Source: a virus
Direction: 5' to 3' (one strand)
IMG/VR virus record: IMGVR_UViG_3300009130_000016
Span: 1 to 64,000 of that record
Length of the DNA: 64,000 nucleotides
Shown: piece after piece, positions 49,525 to 59,300 of the stretch
Layout: each line of letters begins with the position of its first letter
How positions within the stretch are numbered: position 1 is the stretch's first letter
The notes under the pieces: model-generated
Seen by the model: only the letters and a program-made list of their open reading frames with translations
Told to the model about the DNA's origin: nothing
Databases searched by the model: none
Translations under genes and position numbers: made by a program

Positions 49525-50511
49525 ATGGGGAAATTAGATTTAAATGAAATATTTAGTAGGACTTTTGATAAAATCAACCTACCGTCTAAGGGTGAGTTTT
49601 ACAAAGATAATTTGTCCTCTTTTAAAATAAGGTATTTAAGTGGTATCGAGGAAAAGGTTCTAACAAGTGATTTTTTAACCAAGAGTGGAGAGGCGTTAGA
49701 AATGGTTCTTAGTAATGTTATCTTGGATGATTTTGATGTTAGAGATTTGGTTATATCCGATATGCAGGGTATAATGATATTCCTTTATTCAACAGCGTAT
49801 GGCGATATCATCCCTTATCAAATGAAATGCCCAAGCTGTAGCTATGAAGATGAATTAAGTGTTAGGTTGTCTGACATAGACTTTAAGAAGTCGGAGTACA
49901 AGCCTATGAGTGGGAAGTTTATGTATTATGCTCCAATGAAGCAAAATTTCCTGTCTAGCGTTCACACTCCAAAAGTGTTGACTCAAGAGAATGGTGAAAA
50001 GTTTGTTGAGTTTGTTCTGTCACCGATCACTTTCGGTAAAGAACTAGACATGAAAAAGAAAGGTGTTGACAATAAAGGGATTAACAAAATAATAAGTTCA
50101 ATAAAGAGTATCGGAGGTGTGACAGATGTTGAGTATATTGAAAATTCTGTAAAAAGAATGAATATGCAAGACTTTAAGAGGCTTCGTGAGTTCTCTGATA
50201 GAAATGAAATGGCATTGGAAGATAAAATTTCTGTTGTTTGCCCTGCTTGTGGACATGAACATAAATTTCAAGTAAACTTTGGATATGACTTTTTGAAATT
50301 GCCAGAGAAACACAGGGAGAACATTATGGAAGAATGTTTTCTGATCTCTCATTATTCAGAATCAGGTATGGACTTCCAACAAGCAATGAACCTCCCTATC
50401 ACAGAGAGAAGGTGGTATTTGCAAAGGATAAGTGAAGAACTTGAGAAGAAAAGAGAAGCTGAGAAAAAGGCTGCAGATGCAGCGAAATCAGGAGGCGGTG
50501 GTAGAAGATAG
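49525..50511 (+). CDS. 26: Baseplate hub assembly protein (gp26-like), copy 2
   Basis: The 328-residue paralogue of the previous gene shows INLPSKGEFYKDNLSSFKIRYLSG, EEKVLTSDFLTKSGEALEMVL and IILPY-like strands, then CPSCSYEDE and CPACGHEHKFQ metal-binding pairs in the same order. It lacks the Gln/Pro-rich leader and has a Gly-rich C-terminal tip. The C-terminal KLPEKHRENIMEECFLISHYS and LPITERRWYLQRISEELEKK are strongly gp26-like. It acts in hub assembly of the baseplate. Only a short gap separates it from the terminator, so a promoter upstream of copy 1 probably also serves it by readthrough. Confidence 0.82.
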   Translation: MGKLDLNEIFSRTFDKINLPSKGEFYKDNLSSFKIRYLSGIEEKVLTSDFLTKSGEALEMVLSNVILDDFDVRDLVISDMQGIMIFLYSTAYGDIIPYQMKCPSCSYEDELSVRLSDIDFKKSEYKPMSGKFMYYAPMKQNFLSSVHTPKVLTQENGEKFVEFVLSPITFGKELDMKKKGVDNKGINKIISSIKSIGGVTDVEYIENSVKRMNMQDFKRLREFSDRNEMALEDKISVVCPACGHEHKFQVNFGYDFLKLPEKHRENIMEECFLISHYSESGMDFQQAMNLPITERRWYLQRISEELEKKREAEKKAADAAKSGGGGRR

Positions 50512-50561
50512 AACTTTTAATTGGACTTTCTCGTTATAACACTAGAATCAAAATTGCCAAC

Positions 50562-50569
50562 TATTTATC
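50562..50569 (+). promoter_or_regulatory. Late-promoter-like box TATTTATC
   Basis: CTATTTATCTAAAATAAAT ends 13 nt before ATG 50583. Confidence 0.52.
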
Positions 50570-50582
50570 TAAAATAAATATT

Positions 50583-52301
50583 ATGTCAGATAAAATAGAA
50601 AAATCAGAGGAATTAAGAAATAAAATCAATGAGTCTTTGAAGAGGATTGAGGAAGTTAGTTTCATTAAGAAAATAAAAAATGGCATCAAAGATATTGTAT
50701 CTTCTTTTGATAGCCATGAGAAGATAGTTTTCGATAAATTGAAGAATAAGGATTCTGCTGCTACTAAGAAGTATCTTGACTTTAACAGGGGTGGGATGGA
50801 TGACAAAACCATTAAGGTGGTTGAGAAGGTTATTAAGTTGAAACAGCAAGAAGAAAAGGTTAATAAAGCTGAAAAACAATCAAGGGGAGACACTAGCAAA
50901 TCAAATAAATCTAGTGTAATGGTTTATCTGGGTGGAGATTCATGGAAACTAAACGGAAACCACATTGAAAACCTTATTATTTATAAACCTGGAGTAAATC
51001 CGAAAGAGACTCTTGAAAACTATGATTGGTCAAATGGTGCAATGTCTTGGTTGGCAAAAGCTAAATTTAGTGCAAAGTATTTGTCAATTGATTTATCACA
51101 AGAAATGGTTGACGTGTTTGTAGGAGAGTGGAATGGTGGTGCATTTAGAGGAAATATATTCACTGATTACGGAATCGGTAGAATACAAGCCAAAGAAGGT
51201 GATTCTAAATTTAGAGCAGGAATTTTTAGTGGGAAGACTCTTAGAATTAATTACACTAATTGGATGACAAGTCCATATAATTTTGCTGGTAGAAAAATAG
51301 ATCACACAGAAGAAGGGATTCTTGGTTTACCAAATACAACAAGTACTCAAGAAGTTGATCACAATGGTATTCATTTAATACAAGTTCCAAACGGTTATAC
51401 AATCGAATTCAAAACAGAAGATGATGAGTTCATAAATGCTGTGAGGGTTGTTAAGAGAATGGATGCAAGAAACACGGACTTTGTGTTTTCTGATGTGAAC
51501 ACTGGAAATCAAGTCACTGTTCTTTGGGATGACATGAGAAAGAGTTTTAATAAATTTTATCTTAAGCCAGGGAAGGTGTTTAACATTCCTGGGTTGTTTG
51601 AAACTAGAGAGCCGATAGGTACAATAGAAATAAAGAAATCATCTGCTGTAAGCAGAAAGTCAATTGGTCAAGCATATCAAAAACAAAAAGGCGGAGGATT
51701 AACTAAAATTAAGTTTGGTAGTAAATTCCCCGTTTTAGGAAAAGTGGGATTAAAAGGAGAGTTTAATATTTTGAACTTCAACAAGATTCTATCTAAAGAT
51801 CCTGAGGCATTACATTTCATTAAGATGTTTCAAAAAGACCTTGAAGGTGGTGGTGGTATTTTCACTTCTCATATGAACAAGGTGAAAGATGCAATTGTTA
51901 ATCGAGATAAATACAAAAGAGAAGTTGGTTACGGTAAATATCCATATCTTAAAAGGTTAACCGATAAACAAGGGAGTAAGATAACGGATCCTGATTTAGA
52001 TAAGTCATTAAAATTTATTAGTGACTTCATAGAAAATATTGTTGGAAACGTTGGGAAGGTGAGTAGGAAAACTGGGAATTTTGCAAAAGATGACAAGTCT
52101 CAAGGCGTTTTGTTAAATGCAATGAAAAAGGCATTACACATCACTAAGGAGAAAGAAACTAAAGCTTCTGCTACATCTAAAAGTGCTCCAAAAAGAAATA
52201 CGGTGAGTAACATCATGAAAAATTTAGAGGAATCAGATGTTAGGAGATCTGTCCGTAAAATAATCCAAGAAGAGGATGATGAAACTTTTTTCGGTAAATA
52301 G
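50583..52301 (+). CDS. Hypothetical structural protein
   Basis: The 572-residue protein lies between baseplate hub and tape-measure genes. Residues 1-110 are a charged coiled coil. A beta-rich part follows, with SVMVYLGGDSWKLNGNHIENLIIYK and repeated AKFSAKYLSIDL, GAFRGNIFTDYGIG, FRAGIFSGKTLRI strands that look like a small beta-helix or solenoid. The C-terminal third is helical and Lys-rich, ending VRRSVRKIIQEEDDETFFG, where RKIIQEE again matches the helix motif at the N-terminus of other late proteins. It may be a hub or injected protein. Family not recognised. Confidence 0.75.
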   Translation: MSDKIEKSEELRNKINESLKRIEEVSFIKKIKNGIKDIVSSFDSHEKIVFDKLKNKDSAATKKYLDFNRGGMDDKTIKVVEKVIKLKQQEEKVNKAEKQSRGDTSKSNKSSVMVYLGGDSWKLNGNHIENLIIYKPGVNPKETLENYDWSNGAMSWLAKAKFSAKYLSIDLSQEMVDVFVGEWNGGAFRGNIFTDYGIGRIQAKEGDSKFRAGIFSGKTLRINYTNWMTSPYNFAGRKIDHTEEGILGLPNTTSTQEVDHNGIHLIQVPNGYTIEFKTEDDEFINAVRVVKRMDARNTDFVFSDVNTGNQVTVLWDDMRKSFNKFYLKPGKVFNIPGLFETREPIGTIEIKKSSAVSRKSIGQAYQKQKGGGLTKIKFGSKFPVLGKVGLKGEFNILNFNKILSKDPEALHFIKMFQKDLEGGGGIFTSHMNKVKDAIVNRDKYKREVGYGKYPYLKRLTDKQGSKITDPDLDKSLKFISDFIENIVGNVGKVSRKTGNFAKDDKSQGVLLNAMKKALHITKEKETKASATSKSAPKRNTVSNIMKNLEESDVRRSVRKIIQEEDDETFFGK

Positions 52302-52335
52302 TCGTTAGATATAATAAGGACCAAAATTTACTGAT

Positions 52336-52953
52336 ATGAAAAAGTTATATAGGAAAATGTTATACATACCAATAACTAGAATATTGATTGGTTTATGTCA
52401 GATATCTTGGTTTTTTTTCATATTGATTAAAGGTAAATCTTTGGTAGATATTTCACAACATTTGTTCGGTTTACCTTGGGCAACAGGATCTTTAGAATTT
52501 GATGGAACTTTACATTTGGTTGACAAGAGTTTGCTATATGATGAAACAGGCCATTTGACAGCAGCTGCAACCCTTGGGTTCTTTTTATATGTAGCAATAT
52601 TGTTTGTTTCTTTGATTTATATGGTTAGGGGTGGATACAAAGTGTTAACATGGCAAACAGGTCCAATTGCGAAATTTAATTCAGATCATGCATGGGAAGA
52701 AATTAAGGATGGAAGCGTATTTGAATATGTTGCATCTGGAGAGAAATCGTCCGATTATAAAAACATTGATTCCACTCTTAAATATATTAAGAATAAAAAT
52801 GTGGGATTGACAAGAGAGAAAGCCACAGATAACCTGATTTCAATAACAGGGGGTTTATCTTTAGCTTCCCATAGTGAGTTGTCTTACATTGATGGAAAGT
52901 TGTCAAGAATGTCTATATCAAATGGTTCAAAATATTTGATGAACAGGAAATAA
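52336..52953 (+). CDS. Hypothetical two-helix membrane protein
   Basis: The 205-residue protein has a basic start (MKKLYRKMLYIPITR), a first membrane helix ILIGLCQISWFFFILI, a periplasmic-type loop of about 50 residues (GKSLVDISQHLFGLPWATG), and a second helix TLGFFLYVAILFVSLIYMV. A 100-residue soluble C-terminal domain follows. With no endolysin near it, the role is unclear: lysis timing, DNA entry channel or superinfection immunity are possible. It is in the tail operon, directly before the tape-measure unit. Confidence 0.72.
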   Translation: MKKLYRKMLYIPITRILIGLCQISWFFFILIKGKSLVDISQHLFGLPWATGSLEFDGTLHLVDKSLLYDETGHLTAAATLGFFLYVAILFVSLIYMVRGGYKVLTWQTGPIAKFNSDHAWEEIKDGSVFEYVASGEKSSDYKNIDSTLKYIKNKNVGLTREKATDNLISITGGLSLASHSELSYIDGKLSRMSISNGSKYLMNRK

Positions 52954-52978
52954 AATAAACTTAAAAATTAATACAGAT

Positions 52979-53010
52979 AAAGCTCCTTTAGATTAGAGGG
53001 GCTTTTTTTT
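52979..53010 (+). terminator. Rho-independent terminator
   Basis: AAAGCTCCT and AGGGGCTTT pair with one mismatch around a 9-nt loop, followed by an eight-T tract. Confidence 0.82.
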
Positions 53011-53016
53011 ATGATC

Positions 53017-53024
53017 TATTTATA
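53017..53024 (+). promoter_or_regulatory. Late-promoter-like box TATTTATA
   Basis: TATTTATAAGTAAAAC ends 17 nt before the tape-measure start at 53042, and is a full match to the extended motif. Confidence 0.6.
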
Positions 53025-53041
53025 AGTAAAACTGTAGATAG

Positions 53042-56000
53042 ATGGCTGACGATTTCAGTAAACAGAATAAAAATTACCAAGAGGCTTTAAAAGCAGCTGA
53101 AAAACTGGTACAAACACATGAATCAATGGAAAAAAGTTCCCAAAAGGTTAATGAGGTTTTGGGTAGTATTTCTAGTTCTCTTTTAGGTTTGTCGGAATCC
53201 GTTTTTTTTAAGAAGATACCAAAGAGTAATGAAGATCTTGCGGAATCAGCAAGGCAAATACAACAAATAAAAGATAAGGTCGGAACTGCAGGAGATGCTC
53301 TTAATCAAGGTTTTGATAAAAGACTAGAGAGTATTAAGAAAAAATTTAAAGGTCTAGAGAACACAAGTCTTTCAATGAACGTTAAATTCAACGAAGAGGA
53401 TGTGAAAAAATTCCATGAATATAATAGAGGTCAGTTAACGGATCTTTCTGCTGACGAAAAAATTAGGATGAAAGAAATTTCTGAGTTTAACAAAGAATTG
53501 TTAAAGAATCAGGAAGACATCAATGAATTAATGGTAGAAGAGTATGGGAAAGAATGGGATTCTATTATAGATGGTCACAGCGATTTCCTTGTTGGTAAAT
53601 TTAAGGAAGCAGCCGTCCAAGGAGATATAGCCAAATTTGTAAAAGAAGAAGGTCAAGATGCGAGGGATTTACTTATGTCTCTCGAAGGTCACACATCTGA
53701 ACTTAGTAAACAAGTGCAATCATATGATCAGTTAACAAAAAATAGTAAAGAGCTTATTGGTAATCTGAAAAATTCTAATAAAGAAGTGTTTACTATGAGG
53801 AAGGCTATTGAAGAAATTGGGGATAGGTTTGCTAAAAAAATAATAGGCACATTGATGAAGTTTGATCAAGCTTTATCTACCGCACAAAAAAACACTGGTG
53901 TAATGTTCAAAGAGAACTCTGTTCAAATGAGTCATTTAACTAGTGAGACTGCAGCTTTTGGTATGAGTATTGAAGATACTACTGCTATGATGGGAGATCT
54001 TGGTGATGAGCTAAGAACAACTGATTTTGGCGTATTGTCTCAAGCTGCAAAGGATTTCGCAGCAATACAATTGGCAACAGGTGTGTCTTCAAAAGAAATT
54101 ACAACGATTGCTGGTGAACTTATGAGGGCAGGTGTTTCATCTGGAGACATGAGTGAAGCAATTCAAAATACTGTTAAGGATTCTAAGATGCTTGGAGTTA
54201 ACAGTAAAAGAGTTATCCAACAGATGGAGAAGAACATTGACAAAATGCGTAAGTTTGGATTCACTGGTGGTATTGAATCTCTTAGAAAAATGGCTGTTGA
54301 GGCAGAGAGGTTGAGAATAAATGTTGACTCTATATTTAATGTTGCAGAGAGAGCTCGTAGTATTGAGGGTGCAATGGAAATGGCAGCTGAATTACAGTTG
54401 GCAGGTGGTTCATTTGCAGCAATCAATCCAATGGATTTATTATCTGCTGCAAGGAAAGGTCCAAAAGAGATGCAAAACATCTTAAAGACAATGGGTAAAG
54501 ACATCGGTTCGTTCAACAAGAAAGGTGAATTTATTATTGATCCAGTTGATTCCGATAGATTAAGAATGGTTGCAGAGTCAACAGGAATGGCTTATGAAGA
54601 CCTTTCTAATATGATTCAGAAAACTGCAGATGATGCAAGGAAGATGGAAAAATTTCAAGGTGGAAGTTTTATGAGTTTTTCTGATGAAGATAAGGCTTTT
54701 GTTACAGAAATGACTAAAATCGGGGAAGGTGGTACACTTAAGGTGAAGACAGAGTCAAAAGATCTTCTTAAAGACGCTGGTATAGATGATATTACGATGA
54801 TCACACCAGATCAGCTTAAGAAGTTAAAAGATTTGAGAGAGAAGCAGGCAGGTGATTTGAAATCACAAGCAGCAGCAAATGCTTCATTTCAAGAAGCAAT
54901 GACAGGGCTTGCCAATTCGTTTATGCATATGTTTACAATGTTTGAGCCAGCAATTATTTTATTATCAGAAGCAATAGGTAGTATAGCTCAATTTATTGGT
55001 GAGTTGCCAGATTGGGGCAAAAACTCTATTGTAGCAGGTAGTTTGTTCCTTCTTGCAGTTACCAAGATGGGTGGAATGATAGGTTTGTTCCAAAAAACTG
55101 TTGGTTTATTTACTGGTGGCATTAAGGATATGGCTAAAAATGTTGTAAGTAAAGTTATGGGTAGCAAAGGCGGTGGAGCTAAAGATATGGCAAGTAAAGT
55201 TTTATCAAATGATGAATCTGGTGCTATGGATAAGGCTAATAAGGTGAAAAGCGGTGGAGGAATAGCAGGTTTTGTTAAATCTCTTAAGCAAGCATCTAAA
55301 GAAGCTGCGAAGATAAGTATGAAAGGTGTCCTTAAGTTTGCTAGTTCTATGGCAATAATAGGAAGTGTTCTCGTTGGATTTGGTGCTGCTATGGCAGCTT
55401 TTGGTGGAGAAGCATCAATGGATCAATTAATCACTATGGGTGCTTCCCTTGTGTTACTAGGAGGGTCAATGATATTGTTCTCTAAATTAGCAGGAGCTAT
55501 TGATATTAAAAACCTTGTTAAGTTCTCATTAGCCATGGCGTTAGTCGGTGGTGGTCTGTTGTTGTTTGGAATGGCAGCTGACACATTAACAAATGTTGAC
55601 TTGGTTAAAGTGCTTGCATCTATTGGGTTGTTAACACTTGTTATTGTTGGTCTTGCCTTATTGGGTGCAATGATGACGGGTCCACAAATACTTGGTTTAC
55701 TTGTTGGTGTTGGTATACTTGTTTCAGTTTCTGCAGGTTTGTTGCTATTTGCATCATCCTTGCTTGTTGCTGGGATTGCATTTGATAAAATGGCAGGAAT
55801 TAATTGGAGTGGATTCGCAGAGATGGGTCCAGCACTTATGAGTGTTATTCCAGGATTGCTTGGATTCTCGGTGGCAGCAATGTCTTTCTTAAATCCTCTT
55901 ACATTACTAGGGTTTATTACAATGACTGCAACACTTGGTACATTCGCAGCTATTATGATACCACTTGCTGATGCTTTGGCAAAAGGTGCTGATGGTTTTG

Positions 56001-56275
56001 ATAGATTTGCTGAGGGGGTTAATTCTCTTAAAGAAGCAACTGCAGACTTAGATTTTGAGAAATTAGAAAAGCTGTCTGAGCTATCACAAGGGCTTGCAGG
56101 AGCGTCTGTTATGGCAAACATAGCATCATCGTTATCTGACATGGTTAAAGGCTCTGGAGGAAGCGGAAGTAGCGGAGGCGGAGGAAGCCAAACGGTTAAG
56201 CATGAGGTTACACTTAAGCTTAACGGTAGGGATCTCCAAAGGTTTATTATTGAAGATACAGATTTACAATCATAA
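53042..56275 (+). CDS. Tail tape measure protein
   Basis: At 1077 residues, with a long coiled-coil N-terminal half and a hydrophobic C-terminal half, this is the best candidate for the protein that sets tail length. The N-terminus is charged and helical (NYQEALKAAEKLVQTHESME). The central part, about 250-560, has regular helices (FGMSIEDTTAMMGDLGDEL; AMEMAAELQLAGGSFAAINP). Residues 640-1000 contain several hydrophobic helices (VKFSLAMALVGGGLLLFGMA; ILVSVSAGLLLFASSLLVAG), followed by a Gly/Ser hinge and a beta end SQTVKHEVTLKLNGRDL. It has its own promoter-like box and a strong terminator. The hydrophobic part may help DNA cross the inner membrane. Confidence 0.88.
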   Translation: MADDFSKQNKNYQEALKAAEKLVQTHESMEKSSQKVNEVLGSISSSLLGLSESVFFKKIPKSNEDLAESARQIQQIKDKVGTAGDALNQGFDKRLESIKKKFKGLENTSLSMNVKFNEEDVKKFHEYNRGQLTDLSADEKIRMKEISEFNKELLKNQEDINELMVEEYGKEWDSIIDGHSDFLVGKFKEAAVQGDIAKFVKEEGQDARDLLMSLEGHTSELSKQVQSYDQLTKNSKELIGNLKNSNKEVFTMRKAIEEIGDRFAKKIIGTLMKFDQALSTAQKNTGVMFKENSVQMSHLTSETAAFGMSIEDTTAMMGDLGDELRTTDFGVLSQAAKDFAAIQLATGVSSKEITTIAGELMRAGVSSGDMSEAIQNTVKDSKMLGVNSKRVIQQMEKNIDKMRKFGFTGGIESLRKMAVEAERLRINVDSIFNVAERARSIEGAMEMAAELQLAGGSFAAINPMDLLSAARKGPKEMQNILKTMGKDIGSFNKKGEFIIDPVDSDRLRMVAESTGMAYEDLSNMIQKTADDARKMEKFQGGSFMSFSDEDKAFVTEMTKIGEGGTLKVKTESKDLLKDAGIDDITMITPDQLKKLKDLREKQAGDLKSQAAANASFQEAMTGLANSFMHMFTMFEPAIILLSEAIGSIAQFIGELPDWGKNSIVAGSLFLLAVTKMGGMIGLFQKTVGLFTGGIKDMAKNVVSKVMGSKGGGAKDMASKVLSNDESGAMDKANKVKSGGGIAGFVKSLKQASKEAAKISMKGVLKFASSMAIIGSVLVGFGAAMAAFGGEASMDQLITMGASLVLLGGSMILFSKLAGAIDIKNLVKFSLAMALVGGGLLLFGMAADTLTNVDLVKVLASIGLLTLVIVGLALLGAMMTGPQILGLLVGVGILVSVSAGLLLFASSLLVAGIAFDKMAGINWSGFAEMGPALMSVIPGLLGFSVAAMSFLNPLTLLGFITMTATLGTFAAIMIPLADALAKGADGFDRFAEGVNSLKEATADLDFEKLEKLSELSQGLAGASVMANIASSLSDMVKGSGGSGSSGGGGSQTVKHEVTLKLNGRDLQRFIIEDTDLQS

Positions 56276-56277
56276 TG

Positions 56278-56311
56278 AAAAATCCCCTTTAAAAACAAAG
56301 GGGATTTTTTT
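56278..56311 (+). terminator. Strong rho-independent terminator
   Basis: AAAAATCCCCTTT pairs with AAAGGGGATTTTT and continues in a T-run, immediately after the tape-measure stop. Confidence 0.92.
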
Positions 56312-56318
56312 ATCTTAT

Positions 56319-56326
56319 TATTTATA
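56319..56326 (+). promoter_or_regulatory. Late-promoter-like box TATTTATA
   Basis: TATTTATAAGAAAAAC ends 14 nt before ATG 56341, and matches the extended motif. Confidence 0.6.
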
Positions 56327-56340
56327 AGAAAAACTAATTT

Positions 56341-59300
56341 ATGGAATTTCTTTTTGATCCAAATGACGAAGAAGAAAAGCTAAGGAAAAAAATTGAAGAG
56401 TACTACGGAGACTTTTCAGATAACACCAGAAATAAGCTTTTTGCAAAAAACATAGAGAAACCAACTAGTGTATATGATCTAATGTACCCTAAACAAAGGG
56501 AATATTTATTATCGAAAAATATTAGCATATTCGATAAAGAGTTAGATGAAACTAGTATGGCTATTAGAGATATGCTATTGTCTAAGAATAATGGCGAACA
56601 AGGAGACTTGTTGTCAGGGTCAGAAGGGTTTAGGAAATCTTTAGAGGCAAGAAACAGTATGTCTGAAAGAAGAGATGTTCTTGCTGAGCAATCCAATGAA
56701 ATGAGAAAGATCCTTATTTCAAAAGGAATTGTTAGAGATGCAGACTTGTTGGCTGATTCAGAAGGCATCAGAAGAGACAGTGTTGCCAAAAATAAAACAA
56801 TAGAAGTTTCAGAAGACAAACTTTCCGATAACTCAGAAGGTTATAGAGAAGGTTTAATATCTAAAAATGTAACCAAAGAGGGTGACTTACTTTCTAGGTC
56901 TGAAGAAACTAGAAATGCGAACATTTCAAAAATAACAACAAAAGAAGGTGATTTAAAAGCTGAGTCTGAGGATTTCAGAAAAATGAATATCCATAAAAAT
57001 GAAAAGGATATTTCACTAGATCAAGTTTCTGACATAGAGACACAATCTGTTTCTTTCAGAGATGACTTGATAGCTAAAAATCTTGTTGGAAAAGACAAGA
57101 TTCCTTTAGACGAATTATTTGAAAGTGCAAGAAATGTTCTTTTAACAAAAGGTGTGTCTAATGGTGTGGATTTACTTGACATATCTGATGCGTTTAGAAA
57201 TGCATTGGTTTCAAAGAATGTTGGTGAACCTAGGGACATTGAGGAAGTGTTCGAAAGTATTAGAGAGGATCTTTTAAGTAAAAACAAACCGTTAAACAGC
57301 GAAGGGTTATTGGAGTCTTCGGAGCATTATAAAGATGATTTATTAAAAAGTAATGTAGTTAATGAAACTTCTCTTGAAGAATTATCGAAATCAATAAGAG
57401 AGGGTTTAATTTCTGCCAACGTAACTGTAAACAGTGAAGACATTGTTGGTTTATATGATTCTGTTAGAAATGGTTTATTAAGTAAAAACAAGTCAGAGGA
57501 TTTGAACTTGCTTGAGATTTTTAACAGTGAGAGAGAAAGGTTGTTATCTGCCAACAAAGGTAAGATTACAGACTTGTCTGTTGATTCAGAATCTTTCAGA
57601 GAAGGTCAAGTATCTAAGAACTCTACAAATGAAACAGATCTTGCAGCAGGTTCAGAACAATTTAGAACAGACTCGCTTTCATTAAATTCTCCAAAGGAGA
57701 GTGATATTGAATCCGATTCAGTTTTATTTAGAGATGGACTTCTTTCTAACAATAAACCTAACTCAAGTGATATTGAAACTGATTCGGTTTCGTTTAGAGA
57801 TGGACTTCTTTCTAATAACGTCCCTAAGTTTAGTGATATTGAAACTGATTCGGTTTCGTTTAGGGATGGGCTTCTTTCTAATAACGTCCCTAAGTTTAGT
57901 GATTTAGAAGTTGACTCGATAACATTTAGAGATGGTTTGCTTGCCAACAATGTTACTAACTTTAGTGATATTGAAACAGACTCTATAACATTTAGAGATG
58001 ACTTACTTGCAGCGAATGTTCCTAACCCAAGTGACATTAAGACGGATTCTGTTCCGTTTAGAGATGGGCTACTTGCAGCAAACGTTCCCAATACAAGTGA
58101 CATTGAGTCTGACTCAATAGGTTTTAGAGATGATTTGCTTGCAGCCAATATTCCAAACTTAAATGATATTGAAACTGATTCGGTTCCATTTAGAGATGGC
58201 TTGCTTTCAGCAAACATACCAAACCTAAGTGATATTGAAACTGATTCGGTTTCGTTTAGAGATGGACTTCTTTCTAATAACGTATCTACTCCTAGTGATT
58301 TATTAGCTGATTCACAAAATTATTATGGAAACAACATATTAAACAACGTTCCAGTAAACACAGACCTGTTGATTGATTCCTTTGAGGCTAGAGAGGCATT
58401 GTTGTCATCGAACATTGGAAGTAATTCTGATTTATTGGCAAACTCAACAGAGCTTAGAAATCAATTACTTGCTAGAAACACTGGTGGATTAATTGGATTA
58501 AATATTAGTGCAGCTGGTACGAGCACTTTCTTAGGTGTATCTAGGGTTTTAACTCAAGGTGTTCTTTATAGAGCATTATTACTTCCAAGAAGTAAATACA
58601 GAATAAGAAGAGATGAGTATCAAGACGGTGACGGAACGGTTATAGATGGTAATGTAACAACAAAAGAAGGTGCAACTACATCATTTGAAGAAGAAAGAGG
58701 TTTCTTGTTAGGAGGTAATGCATTCGAAATGGATTACAGTTTAACAACTTCTGATGCTGGTGCGTTATCGTTATTTGGTGCTGGTACAAGATTGGCTGAT
58801 CAGACATATAGTCAAACCAGAGATGGTATCTTCTATGGAGATAAGCATACAGTTAGTCATCCAGAAGGAGATCAGTTACAAAACTCAACTGTTTTAGGTT
58901 CTGTAACCGAGGCAATCAGATCATTCAACATCTCTAGAAACACTTATGCAGTAGATAAGTCTTATGGAGTAAATAATTTAGAAGGTTTTTCTTACTTAAG
59001 CAATCTTTCTATAAATCCTAGAGTAGGATCAACAGGGGCTCTTATGCCAGACTTATTCCAAGACTTAATTCAAAAGAGTGTTGGTTCATTAAAACCTAAT
59101 GTTAATGATTCTGCAGGAACTCCTACAACCCCGTCTTCAGTTATAATTGATAATGGAGGTGGTTATTTCAATAGTGATCCTGTTGATATTTTATCGAACA
59201 ACAATAAGGGTGGTACGATAGAATCAAATCCTGCTAAGTTAGCTGCAAACCAAGTTGTAGGGAACCCGTTTGACACGCCTGATTTCAGAAGTGGAACAAG

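Noticed and set aside
55423-56298. 291-codon open frame on the minus strand, antisense to the tape-measure C-terminus
   Set aside because: It is Ser/Pro/Asn-rich nonsense opposite a clearly coding Gly/Ala/Leu-rich frame; the biased codons of the true gene leave few stops on the other strand.
57606-58217. 203-codon minus-strand frame opposite the 66-bp repeats
   Set aside because: Its repeats are just the reverse translation of the plus-strand repeats, with no promoter box or independent support.
57700-58491. Regularly spaced repeats as a possible CRISPR array
   Set aside because: The unit is exactly 66 bp with no unique spacers and is translated in frame in a long gene.
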